64,000 bases of DNA from assembly GCF_900188455.1 (NCBI RefSeq), contig NZ_FZOL01000019.1, forward strand, positions 62,001-126,000, written 5' to 3'. Every line of letters begins with the position of its first letter. Within the stretch, counting starts at the first letter, position 1. A program made the translations under genes and the position numbers. Below, piece by piece: positions 24,428-31,759 of this stretch. The stretch comes from Pseudomonas japonica. GTDB taxonomy: Bacteria > Pseudomonadota > Gammaproteobacteria > Pseudomonadales > Pseudomonadaceae. The notes beneath the pieces were generated by a model. It saw only the letters and a program-made list of their open reading frames with translations. It searched no databases and was not told where the DNA came from.

Positions 24428-25354
24428 ATGAAACAGATCCATGTCATCGATTCACACACCGGCGGCGAACCGACACGCCTGGTGCTCAAGGGCTTCCCGT
24501 CCCTGGCCGGGGCCAGCATGGCGGAGAAACGCGACGCCCTGCGCGAGCAGCATGACCCGTGGCGCCGCGCCTGCCTGCTGGAGCCCCGCGGCAACGACGT
24601 GCTGGTCGGTGCGCTTTACTGCGAGCCGGTTTCGGCCGATGCCACCTGTGGCGTGATCTTCTTCAACAATGCCGGCTACCTGGGCATGTGCGGCCACGGC
24701 ACCATCGGCCTGGTCAACTCGCTGCAGCACCTGGGCCTGATCGCGCCGGGCGTGCACCGCATCGACACGCCGGTGGGCCAGGTCAGCGCCACCCTGCACG
24801 ACGACGGCACGGTGACCGTGGGCAACGTGCCCTCTTACCGCTACCGCCAGCAGGTCGCGGTGGAGGTGCCGGGGTATGGGCGCTTCCTCGGCGATATCGC
24901 CTGGGGCGGCAACTGGTTCTTCCTGGTTTCCGAGCATGGCCAGGACCTGCGCCTGGACAACGTCGAGCGGCTCACCGAGCTGACCTGGAAGATGCTCCGC
25001 GCCCTGGAAGAGCAGGGCATCACCGGCGAGGGCGGGGCACTGATCGACCATGTCGAGCTGTTCGCCGACGACGCCGAAGCCGACAGCCGCAACTTCGTCA
25101 TGTGCCCGGGCAAGGCCTACGACCGCTCGCCCTGCGGCACCGGGACCAGCGCCAAGCTGGCCTGCCTGGCCGCCGACGGCAAGCTCGCCGCCGGGGACAC
25201 CTGGGTCCAGGCCAGCATCACCGGAAGCCGTTTCGACGGCCGCTTCGAATGGGAGGGCGAGCGGATTCGCCCGTTCATTACCGGCAAGGCCTACATGACC
25301 GCCGACAGCACTTTGCTGATCGATGAAACCGACCCGTTTGCCTGGGGCATCTGA
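24428..25354 (+). CDS. 4-Hydroxyproline 2-epimerase
   Basis: This 308-residue cytosolic, cofactor-independent enzyme interconverts trans-4-hydroxy-L-proline and cis-4-hydroxy-D-proline, the first step of the pathway. It belongs to the proline racemase superfamily. Both catalytic cysteines are present: C88 in GMCGHGT and C236 in SPCGTGT. These are the positions known for 4-hydroxyproline epimerase; the cysteine pair separates it from trans-3-hydroxyproline dehydratases, which have a Thr in place of one. The length equals that of characterised Pseudomonas enzymes (LhpA/HypE). The start has GAAGGGG upstream. Neighbours on both sides encode the other pathway steps. Confidence 0.95.
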   Translation: MKQIHVIDSHTGGEPTRLVLKGFPSLAGASMAEKRDALREQHDPWRRACLLEPRGNDVLVGALYCEPVSADATCGVIFFNNAGYLGMCGHGTIGLVNSLQHLGLIAPGVHRIDTPVGQVSATLHDDGTVTVGNVPSYRYRQQVAVEVPGYGRFLGDIAWGGNWFFLVSEHGQDLRLDNVERLTELTWKMLRALEEQGITGEGGALIDHVELFADDAEADSRNFVMCPGKAYDRSPCGTGTSAKLACLAADGKLAAGDTWVQASITGSRFDGRFEWEGERIRPFITGKAYMTADSTLLIDETDPFAWGI

Positions 25355-25386
25355 GTCGCCCCCATCGCTGCGGTTCGGCGCCCCGA

Positions 25387-25447
25387 CAAGCCAGCTCCCA
25401 CAGCGATCGCATGCACCGCAGCGCCTGTGGGAGCTGGCGTTGCCAGC
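25387..25447. repeat. Inverted pair of REP elements within the hydroxyproline operon
   Basis: CAAGCCAGCTCCCACAG faces CTGTGGGAGCTGGCGTTGCC across 20 bp. It fills the 143-bp gap between the epimerase and deaminase genes and, if transcribed, could stabilise the upstream mRNA or attenuate the downstream part. Confidence 0.85.
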
Positions 25448-25497
25448 GATGAGGCCCGCAAGCCCACCCCCTAATTGAAACCAGAAGGAACACCCGC

Positions 25498-26445
25498 ATG
25501 ACCACCAACATCTTCACCGGCACCATCCCCGCCCTGATGACCCCCTGCACCGCCGAGCGCAAGCCGGACTTCGACGCCCTGGTGCGCAAGGGCAAGGAAC
25601 TGATCGAGATCGGCATGAGCGCCGTGGTCTACTGCGGCTCCATGGGCGACTGGCCGCTGCTGACTGAAGCCGAGCGCCAGGAAGGCGTGGCGCGCCTGGT
25701 CGCCGCCGGCGTGCCGACCATCGTCGGCACCGGCGCGGTCAACAGCCGCGAGGCCGTGTCCCATGCCGCCCATGCCGCCAAGGTCGGTGCCCACGGCCTG
25801 ATGGTGATCCCTCGCGTGCTGTCCCGCGGTGCCTCGCCAGCGGCGCAGGAAGCCCACTTCGCGGCCATCCTCGAAGCCGCGCCGAACCTGCCGGCGGTGA
25901 TCTACAACAGTCCGTACTACGGCTTCGCCACCCGCGCCGAGCTGTTCTTCAAGCTGCGCCGCAAGTACTCGAACCTGATCGGCTTCAAGGAGTTCGGCGG
26001 CGCCGCCGACATGCGCTACGCCGCCGAACACATCACCTCGCAGGACGATGAGGTGATCCTCATGGCCGGCGTCGATACCCAGGTGGTGCACGGTTTCGTC
26101 AACTGCGGCGCCACCGGGGCCATCACCGGTATCGGCAACGCCCTGCCGCGCGAAGTCCTGCTGCTGGTCGAGCTGAGCAAGCGCGCCGCCAAGGGTGACG
26201 CCGACGCGCGCAGCCGCGCGCTGGAGCTGTCCGAGGCGCTGAACGTGCTGTCGTCCTTCGACGAAGGCTGCGACCTGGTGCTGTATTACAAGTACCTGAT
26301 GGTCATCAACGGCGACCTGGAATACACCCTGCACTTCAACGCCAGCGATGTGCTCAGCGATGCCCAGCGCAACTACGCGCAAACCCAGTACGCGCTGTTC
26401 CGTGCCTGGTACGCCAACTGGTCGACCCGGCACAACCTGGTCTGA
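25498..26445 (+). CDS. 1-Pyrroline-4-hydroxy-2-carboxylate deaminase (DapA/NAL family)
   Basis: This 315-residue TIM-barrel Schiff-base enzyme converts 1-pyrroline-4-hydroxy-2-carboxylate to alpha-ketoglutarate semialdehyde plus ammonia. The family core is visible: GSMGDWPLLTEAER near the N-terminus, YNSPYYGFATR with the catalytic Tyr near residue 140, and the Schiff-base lysine in IGFKEFGGAADM near residue 164. The position between epimerase and semialdehyde dehydrogenase genes identifies it as the LhpC type and not as dihydrodipicolinate synthase. The ATG at 25498 has AGAAGGA upstream. Confidence 0.93.
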   Translation: MTTNIFTGTIPALMTPCTAERKPDFDALVRKGKELIEIGMSAVVYCGSMGDWPLLTEAERQEGVARLVAAGVPTIVGTGAVNSREAVSHAAHAAKVGAHGLMVIPRVLSRGASPAAQEAHFAAILEAAPNLPAVIYNSPYYGFATRAELFFKLRRKYSNLIGFKEFGGAADMRYAAEHITSQDDEVILMAGVDTQVVHGFVNCGATGAITGIGNALPREVLLLVELSKRAAKGDADARSRALELSEALNVLSSFDEGCDLVLYYKYLMVINGDLEYTLHFNASDVLSDAQRNYAQTQYALFRAWYANWSTRHNLV

Positions 26446-26537
26446 CCCCTCGCGGCGCGTTGCGCGTCGCTTCTTTTCTCGCCGAGCGCGCGGCGTGTCG
26501 TCGCGCACTCGGCCACGCATTCTTTTCAGGAGGCGCC

Positions 26538-28115
26538 ATGACCCTGACAGGCACCATGCTGATCGGCCAGCAAGCCGTTGCCGGCAGCCGCGAAGCCATC
26601 CGGGCGATCGATCCGGCCACCAACCTGACCCTCGAGCCGGCCTGGCTGGGCGGTACCCTCGCTCATGTGGAGCAGGCCTGCGCCCTGGCCTGGGCGGCCT
26701 TCGACCGTTACCGGGAAACCTCGCTCGACGCCCGTGCGGCGTTTCTCGAAGCCATCGCCGCGCAGATCGAAGCCCTCGGTGACGAACTGATCGACCGCGC
26801 GGTATCCGAAAGCGGCCTGCCGCGGGCGCGCATCCAGGGCGAGCGCGGCCGTACCTGCGGCCAGTTGCGCACCTTCGCCCGTACCGTGCGCGCCGGCGAA
26901 TGGCTCGATGTGCGCGTCGACAATGCGCTGCCCGAGCGCCAGCCGCTACCCCGCGCCGACCTGCGCCAGCGCCAGGTCGCGCTGGGCCCGGTGGCGGTGT
27001 TCGGCGCCAGCAACTTCCCCTTGGCGTTCTCCGTGGCCGGTGGCGATACCGCCTCGGCCCTGGCCGCTGGCTGCCCGGTGGTGGTCAAGGCCCACGGTGC
27101 GCACCCCGGCACCAGCGAACTGGTCGGCCAGGCCGTCGCCCGTGCGGTGAAACAGTGCGAGCTGCCGGAGGGGGTGTTCTCGCTGCTCTACGGTTCCGGT
27201 CGTGAGGTGGGCATCGCCCTGGTCTGCGACGAGCGGATCAAGGCAGTGGGTTTCACCGGTTCGCGCAGCGGTGGCATCGCCCTGTGCCAGGCGGCCCAGG
27301 CGCGTCCCGAACCGATTCCGGTGTACGCCGAAATGAGCTCGATCAACCCGGTGCTGCTCTTCCCCGCGGCCTTGCAGGCCCGTGGCGAGGCGCTGGCGCA
27401 GGGCTTCGTCGCCTCGTTGAACCAGGGCGCGGGCCAGTTCTGCACCAACCCCGGCCTGGTCATCGCCCGCCAGGGACCGGACCTCGACCGCTTCATCGCC
27501 AGCGCCGCCCAGCACATCTGGCAGAGCCCGGCCCAGACCATGCTCACCCCGGGCATCTACAGCGCCTACCGCAACGGGGTCGAAGACCTCAGCGCCAACC
27601 CCAATGCCGATACCGCGGCGGCGGGCCTGGTCGGCGATGGTCCGAACCAGTGCCAGACTCATCTGTTCGTCACCTCGGCGCGCAACTTCCTCGACGACCC
27701 GCGCCTGCGCGGCGAGGTCTTCGGCTCCGCCTCGCTGGTGGTGACCTGCGCCGACGAGGCGGAGATCCGCGACGTCGCCGAGCATCTGGAAGGGCAACTG
27801 ACTGCTACGCTGCACCTGGATGACGCCGACCTGGATGCCGCCCGCGCGCTGTTGCCGGTCCTCGAGCGCAAGGCCGGGCGCCTGCTGGTCAACGCCTGGC
27901 CGACCGGTGTGGAAGTCTGCGACGCGATGGTTCACGGCGGACCGTTCCCGGCCACCGCCGATGCCCGCAGCACCTCGGTGGGCACCGCCGCGATCCAGCG
28001 ATTCCTGCGTCCGGTGTGCTACCAGGACTTTCCCGACAGCCTGCTGCCGGCCGCCCTGCAGCATGGCAATCCCTTGCACCTGCGGCGTCTGCTCGACGGC
28101 CAGAGAGAAGCGTGA
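26538..28115 (+). CDS. Alpha-ketoglutarate semialdehyde dehydrogenase
   Basis: This 525-residue NAD(P)-dependent aldehyde dehydrogenase oxidises 2,5-dioxovalerate to alpha-ketoglutarate, the last step of hydroxyproline breakdown. Family marks are VAVFGASNFPLAFSVAGGDT (cofactor site), VGFTGSRSGG, the catalytic glutamate in YAEMSSINPV and the nucleophilic cysteine in GQFCTNPG near residue 295. A C-terminal ending of the KGSADH type (VEVCDAMVHGGPFPATAD) is present. The ATG at 26538 has CAGGAGGCGCC in front; the upstream in-frame codons lack support. The FAD oxidoreductase gene starts 3 bp after its stop. Confidence 0.94.
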   Translation: MTLTGTMLIGQQAVAGSREAIRAIDPATNLTLEPAWLGGTLAHVEQACALAWAAFDRYRETSLDARAAFLEAIAAQIEALGDELIDRAVSESGLPRARIQGERGRTCGQLRTFARTVRAGEWLDVRVDNALPERQPLPRADLRQRQVALGPVAVFGASNFPLAFSVAGGDTASALAAGCPVVVKAHGAHPGTSELVGQAVARAVKQCELPEGVFSLLYGSGREVGIALVCDERIKAVGFTGSRSGGIALCQAAQARPEPIPVYAEMSSINPVLLFPAALQARGEALAQGFVASLNQGAGQFCTNPGLVIARQGPDLDRFIASAAQHIWQSPAQTMLTPGIYSAYRNGVEDLSANPNADTAAAGLVGDGPNQCQTHLFVTSARNFLDDPRLRGEVFGSASLVVTCADEAEIRDVAEHLEGQLTATLHLDDADLDAARALLPVLERKAGRLLVNAWPTGVEVCDAMVHGGPFPATADARSTSVGTAAIQRFLRPVCYQDFPDSLLPAALQHGNPLHLRRLLDGQREA

Positions 28116-28118
28116 AGC

Positions 28119-29381
28119 ATGGGCACGACGTTCACTTCCAATGATCTGGATATTGCCGTGGTCGGCGCCGGCATCGTCGGTGTCGCCTGCGCGCTGCAAC
28201 TGGCGCGGCAGGGCAAGCGGGTGGTGCTGCTGGATCGGCAGGCGCCGGGGATGGGCGCGTCGTTCGGCAACGCCGGGCACCTGGCCACCGAACAGGTATT
28301 TCCCATTGCCGACCTGTCGATTCTCAAGCGTCTGCCGGCCATGCTCATGGACCCCATGGGGCCACTGCGCCTGGACTGGAAGTACCTGCCCAGGGCCCTG
28401 CCGTGGTTCGTCCGGCTGCTGCTGAACCTGCGCTCGACGCCGTTTCGCCGCAGCGTGGCCGGCCTGCGCGCGCTGAACGAAACCAGCCTGGCGGCGTGGC
28501 AACGGCTGCTGGGCTCCATCGGCCAGGACGAATTGCTGCGCGAGGACGGCTCGCTGCTGGTGTTCGAAAAGCCGGAATCGCGGCCGCTCATCGACGCCCT
28601 GCAGGCGCGCATGCGCCAGCAGAACGTGGCAGTGGAGCACTGGCCGGCGGAGGCGGTGAAGGCGGCTGCGCCGCAACTCAGCGAGCACCTGCTGGGCGGG
28701 CTGTTCTTCCCCGCCACCGGGCACTTTCTCGATCCGCACCAGGCGGTACAGGCGCTGTACGAAGCCGCGCGGGCGATCGGCGTGCGCTTCATCCGGCGTG
28801 ACGTGCGCGGTGGCCGGGTGACGGCCGATGGTGTTGCGCTGCATACCGATCAGGGCGAGCTGAGCGCGAAACAGGTGCTGATCGCCTGTGGCGCGCATTC
28901 GGCTGAGTTGACCCAAGCCCTGACCGGCAAGCGCATACCGCTGGACACCGAACGCGGCTATCACCTGATGCTGCCCAGGGAACATGGACGGCTGCCGTTC
29001 GCGGTCACCTCGCTGGAACGCAAGTTCATCATGACGCCGATGGCGGGTGGTTTGCGCCTGGCCGGCACAGTCGAGTTCGCGGGTTTGCGCAGCCCGCCGA
29101 ACATGGGCCGGGCGTGGCAGCTGCAGCACCTGAGCCAGGGCCTGTTCAAGCGTGAACTGGATGTCGGCGATGCCACGCCATGGATGGGCTTCAGGCCGTC
29201 GTTGCCGGATTCGCTACCGGTGATCGACCGGGTAGGCGACGGCAAAGTGCTGCTGGCCTTCGGGCATCAGCACCTGGGACTGACCCAGGCGGCAGTGACG
29301 GCAGAGATGGTGGCAGGACTGGTCGGTGCCGAAGTGGCTGGGCTGCCGGGGTACGAGCGGTATCGGTTGGGACGGTTCTGA
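28119..29381 (+). CDS. D-hydroxyproline dehydrogenase (DadA-like FAD oxidoreductase)
   Basis: This 420-residue flavoprotein oxidises cis-4-hydroxy-D-proline to 1-pyrroline-4-hydroxy-2-carboxylate and passes electrons to the respiratory chain. The N-terminal dinucleotide-binding motif is VVGAGIVGVACALQLARQGK (about residues 11-30) with GASFGNAGHL after it. The C-terminal DAO signature WMGFRPSLPDSLPVIDRVG and FGHQHLGLTQA closes the FAD site. It is a single-subunit enzyme, unlike the multi-subunit LhpBEF of P. aeruginosa. It completes the pathway set with the epimerase, deaminase and semialdehyde dehydrogenase. Confidence 0.92.
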   Translation: MGTTFTSNDLDIAVVGAGIVGVACALQLARQGKRVVLLDRQAPGMGASFGNAGHLATEQVFPIADLSILKRLPAMLMDPMGPLRLDWKYLPRALPWFVRLLLNLRSTPFRRSVAGLRALNETSLAAWQRLLGSIGQDELLREDGSLLVFEKPESRPLIDALQARMRQQNVAVEHWPAEAVKAAAPQLSEHLLGGLFFPATGHFLDPHQAVQALYEAARAIGVRFIRRDVRGGRVTADGVALHTDQGELSAKQVLIACGAHSAELTQALTGKRIPLDTERGYHLMLPREHGRLPFAVTSLERKFIMTPMAGGLRLAGTVEFAGLRSPPNMGRAWQLQHLSQGLFKRELDVGDATPWMGFRPSLPDSLPVIDRVGDGKVLLAFGHQHLGLTQAAVTAEMVAGLVGAEVAGLPGYERYRLGRF

Positions 29382-29423
29382 CACACCGGAAACACCTCCC
29401 ACACCGACCTTGCTGCACCTGCG

Positions 29424-30065
29424 TCAGTGCTCCGAGTCCATCAGCACCTCCTCCCCCAGTGCCCCGTTCACCGGCAGCGGCTGATTGGTCGAGTTGCTCG
29501 CCCGCATCACCCGGATCGGCCGCGCGCCGGCATCGCGGGCCGAGGTGATGTCGTTGTCGGAATCCCCGTAGTACACCCGCAAACCCCGGTCACGGATAAA
29601 CCGGGTCTTGTCCGGCCCCGAGCTGAACACCACCGGCTGCATGTCCTCGATGGCGAAGGTCTGCCGCAGGATCCCGGTCAGTTGCTCACCCTCGGTCCGC
29701 GGTCGCGCGGTGATGAAATACAGGGTGTCCCCGCGTCGCTGATGCGCGGCGATCAAGGCCCGCGCCACATCCTTGGGAATCGAGTAGCGGTCGCAGCCGC
29801 CATTAGCTCGCGCCCAGAACGCCATGTTCTGCAGGTACTGGTTGCTGCCCGGCGAATACGTCTGCTGCCCTTCGTAGAAACACGGGCTGGAGTACAGCAC
29901 GGTGTCATCGACATCGAAGCCGACCGCCATCGGCGCCGTGTTGCCCAGGCTGGCGAACAACTGCTCGAGGGTGATCCAGCGTACCTCGCGCTGCTCCGCC
30001 GGCGCGGAACAGCCCAGCAGCGAAACGGCCAGCACGACGGCCAGGGTGGTGGGGAAAATTCGCAC
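29424..30065 (-). CDS. Class B acid phosphatase (AphA-like), predicted lipoprotein
   Basis: This 213-residue HAD-superfamily phosphatase matches the class B type. It has the nucleophile motif FDVDDTVLYSSPCF (about residue 50), then SPGSNQYLQNMAFW, the FITARPR motif, YGDSDNDITSARDAGARPI, and a C-terminal ASNSTNQPLP...GEEV. These enzymes remove phosphate from nucleotides and other small organic phosphates in the periplasm. Here the signal peptide ends in SLLGCS, so it is probably lipid-anchored. The GTG at 30065 is chosen for TGAGG 5 bases upstream; a longer frame reaches 30116 but would run through an operator-like palindrome. It is divergent from exbD, and palindromes in its leader suggest shared control with the nucleoside locus. 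Confidence 0.9.
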   Translation of the reverse strand: MRIFPTTLAVVLAVSLLGCSAPAEQREVRWITLEQLFASLGNTAPMAVGFDVDDTVLYSSPCFYEGQQTYSPGSNQYLQNMAFWARANGGCDRYSIPKDVARALIAAHQRRGDTLYFITARPRTEGEQLTGILRQTFAIEDMQPVVFSSGPDKTRFIRDRGLRVYYGDSDNDITSARDAGARPIRVMRASNSTNQPLPVNGALGEEVLMDSEH

Positions 30066-30097
30066 GAAAACCTCATGGGTCGAAGAAAGCACAAGTC

Positions 30098-30153
30098 CTG
30101 ACAGCACTGTCAGCATTCACGGAGCGAACCTTAATACCTGACAGCAGTGTCAG
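30098..30153. promoter_or_regulatory. Two 16-bp palindromes, probable operators (RutR/TetR-like)
   Basis: CTGACAGCACTGTCAG (30098-30113) and CTGACAGCAGTGTCAG (30138-30153) are 40 bp apart, about four helical turns on the same face. Each has TGAC-N6-GTCA, the same core and spacing as the E. coli RutR consensus TTGACCANNTGGTCAA. They lie 33 and 73 bp upstream of the acid phosphatase start and in the divergent region of exbD. The RutR-like regulator at 43914 is a natural candidate to bind them. Confidence 0.6.
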
Positions 30154-30355
30154 TTATATTTCAAACCTCGTCCCGCCTGCTCGAACCGCGACCAAATGCT
30201 GGAAACTCGTTCTCAAATGCTGATTTTGCGAGCAACTTCCCGGTTTAAACTCGCCAATAGCCCCATTTCATCCGCTAAATCCGCTCGTCCGGAGCGCTCA
30301 CGACCTGGCATTTCGCCACTTAATCAAATTGTAACTTCTTGCCCATAGGGTGTTC

Positions 30356-30371
30356 CTGACACAAGTGACAG
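30356..30371. promoter_or_regulatory. Third, imperfect copy of the palindrome ahead of exbD
   Basis: CTGACACAAGTGACAG matches the palindromes at 30098 and 30138 except for one half-site base (TGACAG for TGTCAG). It lies 92 bp before the exbD start. Between 30154 and 30355 a direct repeat CAAATGCTG (30193-30201 and 30214-30222, 21 bp apart) is also seen; no Fur box and no Pho box were found. Confidence 0.4.
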
Positions 30372-30463
30372 CTTTCGAATTTGCGTGACGGGGCTCTCAC
30401 ATTCACATCCGAGTCGTCCTGCCAGCGAGGCTCGACCGACGAAGAAGCTGGAGAGCCAAAGCC

Positions 30464-30871
30464 ATGCGCAGTTGGGAAGAACCGAAAAAGAAACGCCTGC
30501 ACATCGAGATCATTCCGATGATCGACGTGATGATGTTCCTGCTGGTGTTTTTCGTGCTGATCAGCCTGAACGTGATTCCGGCCCTGGGCATCAAGACCCA
30601 GTTGCCCGGCGCCGCCCATGCCCAGCAGTTGAAGCCGCAGAACAAGGCAGTCATCACCCTCGGCGTGAACGACCGCCTGCAACTGGACGGCCAGGACCTG
30701 CGCGAAGACGCACTGGTCCGCCAATTGAAGTCGCTGGAGAACAGCAGCGAGAAGCTGGTGATCATCCTCAACAGCGATCAGGTCGTCGAAGTGGGTCGGC
30801 TCGTGGCAGTGATGGACCTGCTCAAGAGCAACGGCTTTTCTTCCGTCTCCATCGCCACGCGAAAGCTGTAA
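30464..30871 (+). CDS. exbD: ExbD-type biopolymer transport protein
   Basis: This 135-residue inner-membrane protein is the stator partner of ExbB that powers TonB with the proton gradient. One membrane helix lies at about residues 17-40 (IPMIDVMMFLLVFFVLISLN) and contains the conserved proton-carrying aspartate D21. The periplasmic domain follows (ALVRQLKSLENSSEKLVIIL). It begins the run exbD-tonB-receptor-exbB. Three bases separate its stop from the tonB start. Confidence 0.94.
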   Translation: MRSWEEPKKKRLHIEIIPMIDVMMFLLVFFVLISLNVIPALGIKTQLPGAAHAQQLKPQNKAVITLGVNDRLQLDGQDLREDALVRQLKSLENSSEKLVIILNSDQVVEVGRLVAVMDLLKSNGFSSVSIATRKL

Positions 30872-30874
30872 GTC

Positions 30875-31642
30875 ATGTCGGCCCTGTTCAAATCGCGAAA
30901 AGTCCTCGCGTGCCTGCCGGCGATCTGCCTGTTGATGGTGGCCGTGCAGAGCGCCTTGAAGGCGGAGCTGAAGATCACCCCGAAATACGACGAAAGCACC
31001 GTGGAGGTGGCACTGATCGATCCGGCCGAGTTGCAGCCGGAACCACCGCCACCTCCGCCGCCAGCGGAACCCGAGCCTGAGCCCGAGCCACTGCCGGAGC
31101 CCGACCCGGAACCGCTAGTGGAGATACCGGAGCCGCCGCCCAAGCCCAAGCCCAAGCCGCCTGAGCCCAGGCCGCAGCCAGCGAAGCCGAAACCGCAAGT
31201 CGCAGCAAAGCCGGCGCCCACCCCCGCGCCGCCCCAGCCGGTCACCCCACCGGCACCGAGCAAACCGGCCCCGACGCCGGTGGTCGCCAGGCCCGCCCCG
31301 CCACCACCCCCGGCGGCTCCCGCGGTCAACGTGGCGGCACTGGAAAACAGCTATATCGCTGCCCTGCACGGGGAGCTGGAGAAGTACAAGCAATACCCGC
31401 GCGGCCGCGAGGCCTCGCTGCAACGCCCGGAAGGCAACGTCGTGGTCTGGCTGCTGATCGACCGGGGAGGAAAAGTGCTCGACTCAGGGATCGAGAAAAA
31501 GGCAGCGAACATGCTGCTGAACAAGGCGGCGCAAACCAGTCTGCGCCGGATCGAGCAAGTAAGGCCCTTTCCCGACGCGGTTTTCGAGGGCAGGGATAAG
31601 TACCGTTTTATCGCGACGCTTGTTTACAACATAGAAAACTAG
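30875..31642 (+). CDS. tonB: TonB energy transducer
   Basis: This 255-residue protein is anchored in the inner membrane and spans the periplasm to outer-membrane receptors. There is an N-terminal membrane helix (about residues 11-28) and a very long Pro/Glu/Lys-rich rod (about 50-150, with repeats such as PEPEPEPLPEPDPEP). The C-terminal domain (about 160-255) has YPRGREASLQRPEGNVVVWL and the closing RPFPDA...YRFIATLVYNIE. It is dedicated by position to the receptor gene 117 bp downstream. Confidence 0.94.
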   Translation: MSALFKSRKVLACLPAICLLMVAVQSALKAELKITPKYDESTVEVALIDPAELQPEPPPPPPPAEPEPEPEPLPEPDPEPLVEIPEPPPKPKPKPPEPRPQPAKPKPQVAAKPAPTPAPPQPVTPPAPSKPAPTPVVARPAPPPPPAAPAVNVAALENSYIAALHGELEKYKQYPRGREASLQRPEGNVVVWLLIDRGGKVLDSGIEKKAANMLLNKAAQTSLRRIEQVRPFPDAVFEGRDKYRFIATLVYNIEN

Positions 31643-31685
31643 TTTCCAAGGAACGCTGCCCGCCGACGCCCCACCCCTGGCGTCG

Positions 31686-31703
31686 CGCGGGCGGCTGCCC
31701 GCG
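31686..31703 (+). promoter_or_regulatory. Hairpin between tonB and the receptor gene
   Basis: A perfect 7-bp stem CGCGGGC-GGCT-GCCCGCG, without a following T run, lies 44 bases after the tonB stop. It could act as an mRNA processing or stabilising structure that sets the receptor level apart from tonB-exbD. Confidence 0.4.
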
Positions 31704-31759
31704 GAAACCCGAAACCTGTCTTCGACACAAACCACATTCAGATATGGGAGGGAAGCTCG

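Noticed and set aside
25498..26445. Dihydrodipicolinate synthase (dapA)
   Set aside because: The neighbours are all hydroxyproline enzymes; the family also contains the deaminase, and no lysine gene lies nearby.
26946..29129. A 727-codon minus-strand frame across the KGSA dehydrogenase and D-hydroxyproline dehydrogenase genes
   Set aside because: Composition artefact, with no motif and no ribosome binding site.
30098..30371. Pho box, because the genes are phosphatases
   Set aside because: The repeats are palindromic with TGAC-N6-GTCA and lack the 11-bp direct-repeat spacing of CTGTCAT units.
30066..30463. Fur box expected ahead of a TonB system
   Set aside because: No GATAATGATTATCATTATC-like sequence was found; this argues against an iron receptor.
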